Shown: positions 1 through 7,484 of the stretch, in pieces
Numbering within the stretch: position 1 is the first letter of the stretch
Layout of the letters: every line of letters begins with the position of its first letter
Assembly: GCA_014874425.1 (NCBI GenBank)
Contig: JACWAG010000090.1
Location: 1-11,001 of the forward strand
DNA from: Syntrophaceae bacterium
GTDB lineage: Bacteria > Desulfobacterota > Desulfomonilia > Desulfomonilales > Desulfomonilaceae
Direction of reading: 5' to 3'
Length of the DNA stretch: 11,001 nt
Notes under the pieces: model-generated
Told to the model about the DNA's origin: nothing
Databases searched by the model: none
Seen by the model: the letters and a program-made list of their open reading frames with translations, nothing else
Position numbers and translations under genes: made by a program

Positions 1-338
1 ATCCCAGCGAGCACGGTGTCGTCCCGCCAATCAGCCAGTCTTTTGATGACCCCAAGCGCCCGGCGATCCGGGCGCAGACGCCACAATCGGAGCAAGTTAC
101 TCTTGTCGATTTTACCTGCCATGACCACGCGAGTGATCCCGTTTTGTTTTAGAAGATCAATCGCTTTGCCGAGTTGCCCCAATTTGAGCCAATAGACCTT
201 AGCGCCGGTTTTCTCAATCTCGAGGCTTGTAAACCCTTCAAAAGCAAGCGCCACCGTTTCATATCCTTGCTCAGTGACATCTCCGACAACCCGAATGGGC
301 AGGTCGCCTGTACCTGCGATGACCCCTATACTTGCCAC
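1..338 (-). CDS. lpxI: UDP-2,3-diacylglucosamine pyrophosphatase LpxI (DUF1009), 5' part only
   Basis: LpxI hydrolyses UDP-2,3-diacylglucosamine to lipid X (2,3-diacylglucosamine-1-phosphate) and UMP, the fourth step of lipid A synthesis, on the cytoplasmic side of the inner membrane. It replaces the unrelated LpxH in alphaproteobacteria, Desulfobacterota and others. About 112 codons are visible and the remainder lies beyond base 1. The N-terminus reads VASIGVIAGTGDLPIRVV, the family's opening strand and glycine turn. It is followed by YWLKLGQLGKAIDLLK and VVMAGKIDKSNL, which match the family's 'KLGQLGK' and 'VMAGxIxK' blocks, then RPDRRAL. The start is taken as GTG at 338, 2 nt after the lpxA stop, with AGGA (349-352) 10 nt upstream. 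No in-frame ATG fits. The position directly after lpxA is the usual lpxA-lpxI(-lpxB) order, so lpxB may follow outside the window. Family assignment is from recognised motifs; the exact start is less certain. Confidence 0.88.
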   Translation of the reverse strand, partial: MASIGVIAGTGDLPIRVVGDVTEQGYETVALAFEGFTSLEIEKTGAKVYWLKLGQLGKAIDLLKQNGITRVVMAGKIDKSNLLRLWRLRPDRRALGVIKRLADWRDDTVLAG

Positions 339-340
339 TG

Positions 341-1144
341 TCAGTTTGTCCTAAACGCATGACGACTGAGTGAAACTCTAGCTGGTCCTCTTTTTGATGT
401 AGCGAGAAACTCGGCGAATATTAGAGCTTCCGGTGTGTCCGACATTTCTTCACGGATCTTCTCAACAGCGTCGTGGACTCTCAAAGACGAGCGCATCGCG
501 ATCTTAAAGGCGCGTTTCAGTGTCCTGATCGTCTGGGATGAGAAGCCATTACGTCTAAGACCAACCTCATTTAAACCATACAGATAAATCCTGGAGCCAG
601 AAGCAAGCGTATAGGGAGGCACGTCTTTAGCTACCCCTGAGACACCTCCAACAAGTGCGTATTCACCAACCCTTACGAACTGATGAACGGCTACAATACC
701 ACCCAGTATAGCCTTCTTGCCTATTTCTATATGGCCGCCAAGATGTGCGGAATTCGCCATGATGACACCTTCCCCAAGGTCACAATCGTGAGCCACATGG
801 CAATAAGCCATGAGATAGCAACCCGGGCCTATTGTCGTGGCGCCTTTTCCTCGAACCGTCCCTCTGTGGATGGTTACGTATTCACGGATCAGACAACCCT
901 GACCAATCTCGACCCGAGTGTCTTCACCTCTGTAAGATAGGTCCTGAGGAGGAGCGCCGATAGAAGCAAACTGGCATATCTGAGTATTCGCGCCGATTTT
1001 AGTGTTCCCGTCTACGACAACATGGGGGCCAATTTTTACTCCGGGGCATATCTGAACTTGAGGACCGATAATCGAAAAGGCCCCGACCGACGCTGTTGGG
1101 TCAACCATGGCGCCAGGCTCAATTATGGCTGTGGGATGGATCAT
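341..1144 (-). CDS. lpxA: acyl-ACP:UDP-N-acetylglucosamine O-acyltransferase LpxA
   Basis: LpxA transfers a 3-hydroxyacyl chain from acyl carrier protein to the 3-OH of UDP-GlcNAc, the first step of lipid A synthesis, as a cytoplasmic trimer. The protein has 267 residues (E. coli 262). Residues 1-185 or so are left-handed beta-helix hexapeptide repeats. REYVTIHRGT (87-96) and CHVAHDCDLG (115-124) are family signatures, and His119 aligns with catalytic His125 of E. coli. Residues 190-255 form the helical C-terminal domain. Gly167 aligns with E. coli Gly173 and Met112 with Met118, so by the E. coli hydrocarbon-ruler model a long hydroxyacyl chain should fit. However, Arg185 stands where E. coli has His191. 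The start ATG overlaps the lpxD stop as ATGA, with AAGGA (1151-1155) 6 nt upstream. The last 12 or so residues extend beyond the E. coli end. No fabZ lies between lpxD and this gene. Confidence 0.97.
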   Translation of the reverse strand: MIHPTAIIEPGAMVDPTASVGAFSIIGPQVQICPGVKIGPHVVVDGNTKIGANTQICQFASIGAPPQDLSYRGEDTRVEIGQGCLIREYVTIHRGTVRGKGATTIGPGCYLMAYCHVAHDCDLGEGVIMANSAHLGGHIEIGKKAILGGIVAVHQFVRVGEYALVGGVSGVAKDVPPYTLASGSRIYLYGLNEVGLRRNGFSSQTIRTLKRAFKIAMRSSLRVHDAVEKIREEMSDTPEALIFAEFLATSKRGPARVSLSRHAFRTN

Positions 1145-2193
1145 AGTCTGTCCTTACTCTTTTGCAGCACAATTCGTTCCAAATTTCTTATTCGTTCCAA
1201 CATTTCCGGCAAACGCTTAAATAGCGACTGTACCCTCAAAAACAACTTATGAGGCATAGCCGGTATGGAACCTGCCATCACGGAACCATCTGGAACGTTG
1301 CGGTATATTCCTACACGAGTCGCCAGGATTACTCCGTTCCCAACAGACACGTGGTCTCTAACACCAACCTGCCCAGCCACCATTCCAAAAGATCCAACAG
1401 ATGAACTCCCCGCTATTCCAACCTGTGAAGCTATTACAGTTCCTTGGCCTATGGTGACGTTGTGGGCGATTTGGACTAGATTGTCGATCTTCGCTCCTCT
1501 GCATATTCTTGTAACACCAGCGAGCGCCCTATCTATGGCTGTTAACGCGCCGATTTCAACGTCATCCTCAATTTCTACAGACCCGCTGTGAAACTTCTTG
1601 ACGTTCACGGGAACGCCGGCACTATCAATGTCACGAGCATATCCAAAGCCGTCGGAACCAATAACGGCGCCAGCGTGAATTATGACGCGTGAGCCGATTT
1701 TCACTCCGGGGTAAATCGTGACGTTAGGAAAAATTGTCGTATCATCACCAATGACGACCCCTTCTCCCATCACTGTGTGCGAACCAATTGAAGAACCTGA
1801 GCCGATAATACAGTCTTTCCCTATCACAGCGAATGGATCTATTGAAACTCGCTCTCCGATCTTAGCTGAAGGATGCGCCTGACAATTTTCAGATACAGCA
1901 GGATAGGTTCGGTTTGCGTAACCATAGAAGAACTTAGTCAACCTGGCAAAGTCGGCTTCAGGGTTCGTGGATTGGATGAATGGTCTACCACCTGGAAGTG
2001 ACATGCCTTGCGGAACCAGCGCAGCGCCAGCCTTGCTGGTTTCGAACGAAGGCAGAAATTTAGCCTCTGCAATATATGTCACATCTCTTTCTGTAGCAAA
2101 TTCCAGAGGCTTCACTCCAGAGATTCGTGGTCCGGGGGTCTCTGACGATTGTCGGCCAAGTAATTCCGCTATTTCGGTTAAGTTCAGGATCAT
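1141..2193 (-). CDS. lpxD: UDP-3-O-(3-hydroxyacyl)glucosamine N-acyltransferase LpxD
   Basis: LpxD adds the second 3-hydroxyacyl chain, from acyl-ACP to the 2-amino group of UDP-3-O-acylglucosamine, the third step of lipid A synthesis, in the cytoplasm. The 350-residue protein shows the three-part family layout. An N-terminal uridine-binding domain covers about 1-100 (ISGVKPLEFATERDVTYI, then DFARLTKFF). A left-handed beta-helix of hexapeptide repeats covers about 105-310. A charged amphipathic C-terminal helix covers about 315-345. IDNLVQIAHNVTIG (236-249) is the diagnostic motif, with His244 in the position of catalytic His239 of E. coli. ATG at 2193 is preferred over the adjacent in-frame TTG at 2196. 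No good ribosome-binding site precedes it, so translation may depend partly on coupling to skp, whose stop is 14 nt upstream. It is ATGA-coupled to lpxA. The stretch around GALTAIDRALAG (215-226) departs a little from the usual IDRG pattern. Confidence 0.97.
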   Translation of the reverse strand: MILNLTEIAELLGRQSSETPGPRISGVKPLEFATERDVTYIAEAKFLPSFETSKAGAALVPQGMSLPGGRPFIQSTNPEADFARLTKFFYGYANRTYPAVSENCQAHPSAKIGERVSIDPFAVIGKDCIIGSGSSIGSHTVMGEGVVIGDDTTIFPNVTIYPGVKIGSRVIIHAGAVIGSDGFGYARDIDSAGVPVNVKKFHSGSVEIEDDVEIGALTAIDRALAGVTRICRGAKIDNLVQIAHNVTIGQGTVIASQVGIAGSSSVGSFGMVAGQVGVRDHVSVGNGVILATRVGIYRNVPDGSVMAGSIPAMPHKLFLRVQSLFKRLPEMLERIRNLERIVLQKSKDRL

Positions 2194-2207
2194 CAACTAC
2201 AGGCGGC

Positions 2208-2810
2208 CTATTTAGGTTTCGGTTTCGGGTGCTGCGCCGCCGGTGGAGTAGTAGGTTTTCCCTTTTCCGCTGCGGCGGGTTTTGACGCCGCACTGGAGTC
2301 ATAGAGTTTTGCGACCTCTTCCGTGATATCCAGTGAATCGTCCGCTGAAAGAATGGCGCTCGTAGAGTTTAGAATAAGTGACAGGTTCTTTTGTTTTCTC
2401 AAGGCGCCAATTATCTTTATGAGATCCCGCATCATTGACTCATCAAGGGCCCTGGCTTCATTTTGCAGTTCAGTCTCCGCCTGTTTCTGAGCCAACTTCA
2501 ATTCCATTTCTTTCATCCCAAGTTCTTTTATCTTGTCGTTACGCGTCTCTTCCTTGAGCATCGGTCCTTGTTTTTGAAGCTGATCGGAAAGGGCTTTCAA
2601 TTCATTCTGTTTCTTTTCAAGGCTGGTTCTCTTAATGTTGTTTAGTTCAGAGAAACGTTTTTGCATCTCCTGGATACGCTTCGATTTTGCCTGGAACTGC
2701 TGAAGGTCAACGTAAGCGATGGTCAATGGTTTTTGCGCAAAGCTCGTTCCAAAAGCAAAAACGAGAAGCAAGGTGGTTGAGAAAATAATTAAAGCGCTAC
2801 GGCGAGCCAT
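2208..2810 (-). CDS. skp: periplasmic outer-membrane-protein chaperone, Skp/OmpH family
   Basis: Skp is a trimeric periplasmic holdase that keeps unfolded outer-membrane proteins soluble on the way to BamA. This 200-residue protein has a signal peptide (residues 1-25, Arg-Arg then a hydrophobic core, cleavage likely after GTSFA). A short beta segment, LTIAYVDLQQF (29-39), is typical of the family. Residues 40-145 or so are long, Lys/Glu/Gln-rich coiled-coil helices forming the tentacle arms, and LSLILNSTSAILSADDSLDIT (143-163) returns to the trimer body. The last 30 residues (171-200) are a Ser/Ala then Pro/Lys-rich tail ending KPKPK, which E. coli Skp lacks. The start has a strong site, AAGGAG at 2819-2824. 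The gene follows bamA after 93 nt, the longest gap in the run, and precedes lpxD, the standard placement. Sequence conservation in this family is low, so the assignment rests on architecture, the YVDLQ motif and context. Confidence 0.93.
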   Translation of the reverse strand: MARRSALIIFSTTLLLVFAFGTSFAQKPLTIAYVDLQQFQAKSKRIQEMQKRFSELNNIKRTSLEKKQNELKALSDQLQKQGPMLKEETRNDKIKELGMKEMELKLAQKQAETELQNEARALDESMMRDLIKIIGALRKQKNLSLILNSTSAILSADDSLDITEEVAKLYDSSAASKPAAAEKGKPTTPPAAQHPKPKPK

Positions 2811-2903
2811 GGATTAAACTCCTTTCAGATTAGCCTAATTAATTGGTTTCAAAGGTTGAGAGACGAATCACTGAACCGGTTTGACGCTAGATGTGATTTT
2901 CTA

Positions 2904-5573
2904 TCAGAATAATTGGCCCATAGCAAAGGCAAATGCGCCAGGGTCTTCACCTCTTTCAGGATTAAGTTTCCACCCATATTCGATTCTCAGCGGCCCCATG
3001 GGTGATATCCATCTTACCCCCAAACCGATTCCAGCCTTGACATCCGTCATAAAAGGACTATCAGCGACATTCCAGGCATTTCCGATATCAAAGAATGTCA
3101 CTCCATTTAATTTCAAACTGTCCACTAAAGGGAAGAGACACTCCACGTTGGAAAACATTGCCCTGTCTCCTCCCATAACACTGCCGAACCTGTCACGAGG
3201 TCCTACGTCGCCGACCTTATATCCTCTGATGCTCTGGATACCTCCGAGCAATATACGTCTATCAAAGGGTATCGGATCTCCATTTGACTCCAGCAACATT
3301 GAAGCGTTGGCCCTGAGTTTTAGCACAGCTCTCCAATAGAGGGATTTATAATAGATACCTTCTGTATAAAAACTTGAAAAAGCTACATCGCCACCAAAAC
3401 CGGAGACCCTGGCGCCAAATGTAAGTTTGGTCCCTGCGGTCGGGATCACAGAGTTATTTCTGGTGTCTCTTCCAATATTGAAAGAAACGGAATTCTCTGA
3501 GATATTCAAATATCTCCTAGCGTTTGTGTTATATTTGGCGTAATAGGCTACAACAGACCGGGCAAACGCCTGCTGAAAACCTGATAATTTGCTGGAATCC
3601 CTAGCAAATCCGGTAGACATGGACCATAATCCGTACAAAGGATATGACAAATATAAACTGCCGCCATTGCTGTCACGGACGTACTGTTGTTCTCCTTGAA
3701 CAGACTGGTAGCCTCTAATGCTAGCAGTTACGGGGTAGTCCAAAAGCCATGGATAGGTCAGTGATCCCTCATAATTGCTTCGACGGGCAGACAGGTTCGC
3801 CTTGGCGTTTGCCACGATGCCCATCCCAAAAAGATTTCTCTCTTTGAGATCAATGTTGCCCATAGCCCCGTCCTGCGAAGAATAACCAAGACCAGCGGCT
3901 AAAGAGCCTGTCTTCTTTTCTATAACTTCTACGGTTACATTCATCGTGTCGGGACGGGACCCCGGCGAGGTTTTAAGCTTCACAGCTTCGAAGAAATCCA
4001 TTGCTTCGAGGTTATTCTTGGTGGCTTCAAAACTGTCGGCGTTATAGATATCACCCTCGGCTATAGTAAGAGCGCGCCTGATGATCTTGTCACGGGTCCT
4101 GTCATTGCCTGTAATGTCCACGCGCTCAATAGTAATTTTGTCCCCTTTGGTTATCTTGAAAATCAGATCAACAAAATCATGTTTGTCGTTGATTTTCTGT
4201 ATGGGCTCAACGTCAGCGTAAGCATAACCAAGATTATTATAAAGTTTAGTTATGGTTTTGATATCGTCGGCTAGGGCGGATCGTTTGAACCACGTATGAG
4301 GTTTTGATTCCAGCATTCCTGTTAACTGTTCGGCCGGAACAACGAGATCGCCTTCAACGTCGACTTTTCTGATCTGAAATCTGTCACCCTCCCTTATGGG
4401 ATAGGTGACCTTGACTCTGTTTCCCTCAATAGAAATTTTGGGGGCGCCCACCTGGACATTGATGAAACCGTGCTCCAAATAGTAGGCGATAATACGCATG
4501 CGGTTTTCTTCAAGCTTTTCCCTTGTAAATGTGCCCGATTCGTCCAAAAACCAAAACCAGCTTTTCTCCTTTACGGTCATTATCTTTTTGATGTCTTTTG
4601 CCGGTAACTTGGACCGTCCCTCGAGATCTATGTCTGTCAGGTAGCTCTTGTTACCTTCACTAATCTTGAAGGTTAGACTCGCCTCGTTAGGGGTCAGCTC
4701 TTTGAGATCGTAATCAATAGTTGGCTGATAGTAGCCTTCCTTTTCATACATCTGTTTAATTTTAGCTACATCGTCTCGAATTTTCTGAAGACTTGCGACA
4801 GTGAATGACTTGGTGGTCAGAGCGTCGAGAATTTCGTCCTTGGAAAAAACCTTGTTGCCTTCAATGTTAATGGTCTTTATGGAAGGTCTTTCTTTTAGGG
4901 TTATGAGGAGGTCCATCTCCCCCTTTGAGTTCTCTTCGGCCTTGATCTGGACATCATCAAAATAGCCCATCGAATATATTTCCCGAATGTCGTCACTCAA
5001 GGCGCTCTTGCTAAAAGGGGAGCCGGTTTTCATTTGGAGTTTGTTCAGAATAGCTTCCCGTTGAATTCTTTTGTTGCCCTCAATTTTAATTTCTCCGACT
5101 TTAGGCCGGTTTAGAACAGTGCCACCAATATCGTTAGCGACTTCTTTCATTTTAGTGGCAAGGTCCTTAAAATCTCTGCCAGTAGTGGAGAAGAACCTGG
5201 GCTTTGCCCCTGGTTCCGCTAGAAGAACATAGACCTCAGACGAAAGGCCGTCCTCCAATTGTGTGACATCGCCCCAAATTACCGCCTGGGCGCCCGCCTT
5301 TTCGGCGATCCTTATCAAACGTTGAGGATCGACTTTCTTTTCCTGGACCGCTGACAAAAAAGGCATTCCGGGGATTACTTCAATGTCTCCGTCCCGTGAC
5401 AGTTCGGCCGCCAGGGCTCCAGCCATTTCGTTGCTGAACTCGTTCGCCTTAAGCCCCTTAGTTATCATCTTGAAAGGGAAGACAATAATCTTGTCAATTT
5501 TCTTTGCATGAGAATCTGTGGAGATGGCTATTAGAGAGACGATAATGCCGCACACCAAGAGGGCCTTGTTCAT
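2904..5573 (-). CDS. bamA: outer membrane protein assembly factor BamA with extra N-terminal TolB-N/CsgG-like domain
   Basis: BamA is the Omp85-family barrel that folds and inserts beta-barrel proteins into the outer membrane. This one has 889 residues against about 810 in E. coli. Signal peptide: 1-23 (ends DSHA). Residues 24-155 or so form an additional domain: KIIVFPF strand, a helix ending in ELSRDGDIEVIPG, LIRIAEKAGAQAVIWGDV, and a further strand EVYVLLAE. This is the pattern of TolB N-terminal/CsgG/FlgO-type domains. Five POTRA repeats follow at about 158-230, 231-309, 310-398, 399-479 and 480-556, each opening with an I-x-[IV]-x-G type strand. The barrel occupies 557-889, with IRGY in the place of the VRGF motif in the loop-6 region and a terminal Phe. 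The start is ATG 5573, not the in-frame ATG at 5600, because it opens the signal peptide, has GAGGAG (5579-5584) 5 nt upstream and makes an ATGA overlap with lolD. It ends with tandem stops, TGA then TAG. Confidence 0.97.
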   Translation of the reverse strand: MNKALLVCGIIVSLIAISTDSHAKKIDKIIVFPFKMITKGLKANEFSNEMAGALAAELSRDGDIEVIPGMPFLSAVQEKKVDPQRLIRIAEKAGAQAVIWGDVTQLEDGLSSEVYVLLAEPGAKPRFFSTTGRDFKDLATKMKEVANDIGGTVLNRPKVGEIKIEGNKRIQREAILNKLQMKTGSPFSKSALSDDIREIYSMGYFDDVQIKAEENSKGEMDLLITLKERPSIKTINIEGNKVFSKDEILDALTTKSFTVASLQKIRDDVAKIKQMYEKEGYYQPTIDYDLKELTPNEASLTFKISEGNKSYLTDIDLEGRSKLPAKDIKKIMTVKEKSWFWFLDESGTFTREKLEENRMRIIAYYLEHGFINVQVGAPKISIEGNRVKVTYPIREGDRFQIRKVDVEGDLVVPAEQLTGMLESKPHTWFKRSALADDIKTITKLYNNLGYAYADVEPIQKINDKHDFVDLIFKITKGDKITIERVDITGNDRTRDKIIRRALTIAEGDIYNADSFEATKNNLEAMDFFEAVKLKTSPGSRPDTMNVTVEVIEKKTGSLAAGLGYSSQDGAMGNIDLKERNLFGMGIVANAKANLSARRSNYEGSLTYPWLLDYPVTASIRGYQSVQGEQQYVRDSNGGSLYLSYPLYGLWSMSTGFARDSSKLSGFQQAFARSVVAYYAKYNTNARRYLNISENSVSFNIGRDTRNNSVIPTAGTKLTFGARVSGFGGDVAFSSFYTEGIYYKSLYWRAVLKLRANASMLLESNGDPIPFDRRILLGGIQSIRGYKVGDVGPRDRFGSVMGGDRAMFSNVECLFPLVDSLKLNGVTFFDIGNAWNVADSPFMTDVKAGIGLGVRWISPMGPLRIEYGWKLNPERGEDPGAFAFAMGQLF

Positions 5574-6256
5574 TGAAGCTCCTCTATTCTGCCGGCACAT
5601 AGCGTTACACGCCTGTCCATGGTTTTCGCCAATGCCTCTTTGTGGGTGACAACGATCAATGAGGTTTTCCTATTAAGATTGAGGTCCCTCAGAATTTTTT
5701 CTATTTCGGCCCCGGATTCAGGGTCAAGGTTGCCGGTGGGCTCGTCTGCAAGGATGACATCCGGGTCCATAACCAATGCACGGGCAATGGCCACACGCTG
5801 TTGTTCACCACCTGAAAGCTCGCCTGGGCGATGACTTAATCTGTCAATGAGGCCAACGTCGATCAGAAGCTGCTCAGATTTGGATCGTAATTCTTTGATA
5901 TCATTGCCTGCGATAAGACCTGGCATGGAAACATTCTCGAGAGCGGAGAATTCCGGAAGCAACTGGAAGAATTGGAACACAAAACCAATTCGCTGGTTCC
6001 GTATTTGAGCTTTCTCTTTCTCCCCCAAGTCTCGAACATTTACTCCATCGAGGAAAATCGTGCCCGAGGTAGGTTCATCCAGTAAACCCAGCACATGTAA
6101 CAGAGTCGTCTTGCCAACACCTGATGGCCCGGTTACAGCTACACTTTCTCCATGGCGCACTAATAAACTGACACCCTTTAGAACTTCGAGTTCCCCGACC
6201 GGATGATGGTAAGCTTTTCGTAAGTCTGAAAGTTGATAAATGTACGCGTCATTCAT
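5570..6256 (-). CDS. lolD: lipoprotein-releasing ABC transporter ATP-binding protein LolD
   Basis: LolD is the cytoplasmic ATPase that powers extraction of outer-membrane lipoproteins from the inner membrane by LolC/E-type permeases and hands them to LolA. With the start at ATG 6256 the protein has 228 residues, the usual size. Motifs are all intact: Walker A GPSGVGKT (43-50), Q-loop Gln95 (FVFQ), signature LSGGEQQ (147-153), Walker B VILADEP (167-173) and H-loop His205 (VVTHKE). The LolD/MacB/FtsE subfamily is indicated by the short single-domain form, by EFSALENVSMPGLIAG and by the adjacent LolC-type permease. ATG 6256 is chosen over the more upstream in-frame ATG at 6316 because GGAGG (6266-6270) lies 9 nt upstream and the longer form would add 20 residues lying inside lolC. 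It overlaps the end of lolC by 8 nt and the start of bamA by 4 nt, so translation is probably coupled. Confidence 0.96.
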   Translation of the reverse strand: MNDAYIYQLSDLRKAYHHPVGELEVLKGVSLLVRHGESVAVTGPSGVGKTTLLHVLGLLDEPTSGTIFLDGVNVRDLGEKEKAQIRNQRIGFVFQFFQLLPEFSALENVSMPGLIAGNDIKELRSKSEQLLIDVGLIDRLSHRPGELSGGEQQRVAIARALVMDPDVILADEPTGNLDPESGAEIEKILRDLNLNRKTSLIVVTHKEALAKTMDRRVTLCAGRIEELQ

Positions 6257-7484
6257 ATCTGAGCGCCTCCGCCGGTTCCAGACGAGCCGCTCTATAGGCA
6301 GGATACAAAGTAGCAAGGAAACATATAGTCAAGGCTACTACGCAAATGATAACAACATCCCAAGGATATATCGCTATTGGAAGCGTGGAAATCGTGTAAA
6401 TTTCTTCGGGCAATTCTATGAAAGGATATTTGGCCAGAAGCGCCCCTCCCATCAAGCCGGCCGCAGCGCCCAACAACGTCCCAGCAGAGCCTACAATCAT
6501 ACCCTGTGCGACAAATATTCTCATGATACGATCCGATGTGGCGCCAAGGGATTTTAATATGGCGATATCCCTACTCTTTTCTATGACCAACATAATTAGA
6601 GAAATAATAATGTTAAACGCCGCCACCAGGACGATGAAGGTCAGGATGATGAACATGGCAATTTTCTCAAGTTTCAGAGCGCTGAACAAATTCCTGTACA
6701 TATCTCTCCATGTCCTCGTCCAGTATGGTGGACCAAGAGTAGATTCGATCCGGGAAGCTATTTTTGGAGCGTCATAGATATTTTTTAAATTTACCTCAAT
6801 TCCCGATACTCCGGAACCCATTTCAAAGAACTGTTGAGCCTCTGCTAAACCCATATAGACCAAGTTGGAATCAAATTCGTACATGCCGGACTTAAAAATT
6901 CCGACCACCCTAAAGTTCTGAACTCTAGGGATGGCCCCTATGGGTGTCCTTTTGCCTTGTGGAGAAATTAGCTGGACAGTGTCTCCGACTATAAGACCGT
7001 TTGCAGTGGCAAGTTCCTTCCCGATTATCACTCCGTTATCGGGTTTGTTCGATGTGCCCAGATCTTGAAGAGATCCCTTCTCCAAATATTTTGAGATCGA
7101 AATGACTTGCGGCGCGGATTTCGGGTCAATGCCCCTGACAATCACTCCTCTGACTCTACCTTTGGTCGATAGCATGGCCTGGCCGTAAATGTAAGGAGTT
7201 ACCGCGTTGATTCCGTTTAATGACTGAATTCGATCCATCAATTGGGTCCAGTCTGCGATGGACCTGGTCGAATTGTTCATCACAACAATATGCGAAACGG
7301 TCCCAAGGATTTTGTCCTTGAGATCGCGTTCAAATCCATTCATCACACCAAGTACAATTATCAGGGTCATCACGCCGAGCATGACCCCAAGAACACCGAA
7401 AGCGCTGATGACGGAAATAAAAGCCTGCTTGCGTTTGGCCCTGATATAGCGAAGGCCGACCCATAATTCCAGTGGCAGCTTCAT
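6249..7484 (-). CDS. lolC: lipoprotein-releasing ABC transporter permease, LolC/LolE family
   Basis: This is the inner-membrane subunit that binds mature outer-membrane lipoproteins and releases them to LolA when LolD hydrolyses ATP. The 411 residues match the family length. One membrane segment lies near the N-terminus (about 21-47), preceded by the typical LWVGLRYIRAKRKQAFISVIS. A large periplasmic domain covers about 50-270. Three further segments lie at about 276-300, 322-350 and 374-396, the FtsX/MacB-type layout. The cytoplasmic loop EKSRDIAILKSLGA (302-315) contains the coupling helix that contacts LolD, and the protein ends in PAYRAARLEPAEALRYE, a strong family signature. It starts in an ATGA overlap with lysS, with AAGGG (7490-7494) 5 nt upstream. 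Only one permease gene is present, so the complex may be a homodimer or pair with a permease encoded elsewhere. Calling it LolC rather than LolE or the hybrid LolF is by convention. Confidence 0.94.
   Translation of the reverse strand: MKLPLELWVGLRYIRAKRKQAFISVISAFGVLGVMLGVMTLIIVLGVMNGFERDLKDKILGTVSHIVVMNNSTRSIADWTQLMDRIQSLNGINAVTPYIYGQAMLSTKGRVRGVIVRGIDPKSAPQVISISKYLEKGSLQDLGTSNKPDNGVIIGKELATANGLIVGDTVQLISPQGKRTPIGAIPRVQNFRVVGIFKSGMYEFDSNLVYMGLAEAQQFFEMGSGVSGIEVNLKNIYDAPKIASRIESTLGPPYWTRTWRDMYRNLFSALKLEKIAMFIILTFIVLVAAFNIIISLIMLVIEKSRDIAILKSLGATSDRIMRIFVAQGMIVGSAGTLLGAAAGLMGGALLAKYPFIELPEEIYTISTLPIAIYPWDVVIICVVALTICFLATLYPAYRAARLEPAEALRYE

Noticed and set aside
174..362. Plus-strand frame of 62 codons at the left end
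   Set aside because: It lies antisense to lpxI, whose family motifs are clear, and has no independent support.
2060..2302. Arg/Asn-rich minus-strand frame spanning the skp-lpxD junction
   Set aside because: It is an out-of-phase reading of the skp tail and the lpxD start, both of which are well supported.
5574..5600. Longer BamA starting at ATG 5600
   Set aside because: It would put nine polar residues ahead of a good signal peptide; the ATG at 5573 has GAGGAG at ideal spacing and an ATGA overlap.
6257..6316. Longer LolD starting at ATG 6316
   Set aside because: The extra 20 residues are encoded inside the conserved C-terminus of lolC, do not resemble LolD, and the ATG at 6256 has GGAGG at workable spacing.
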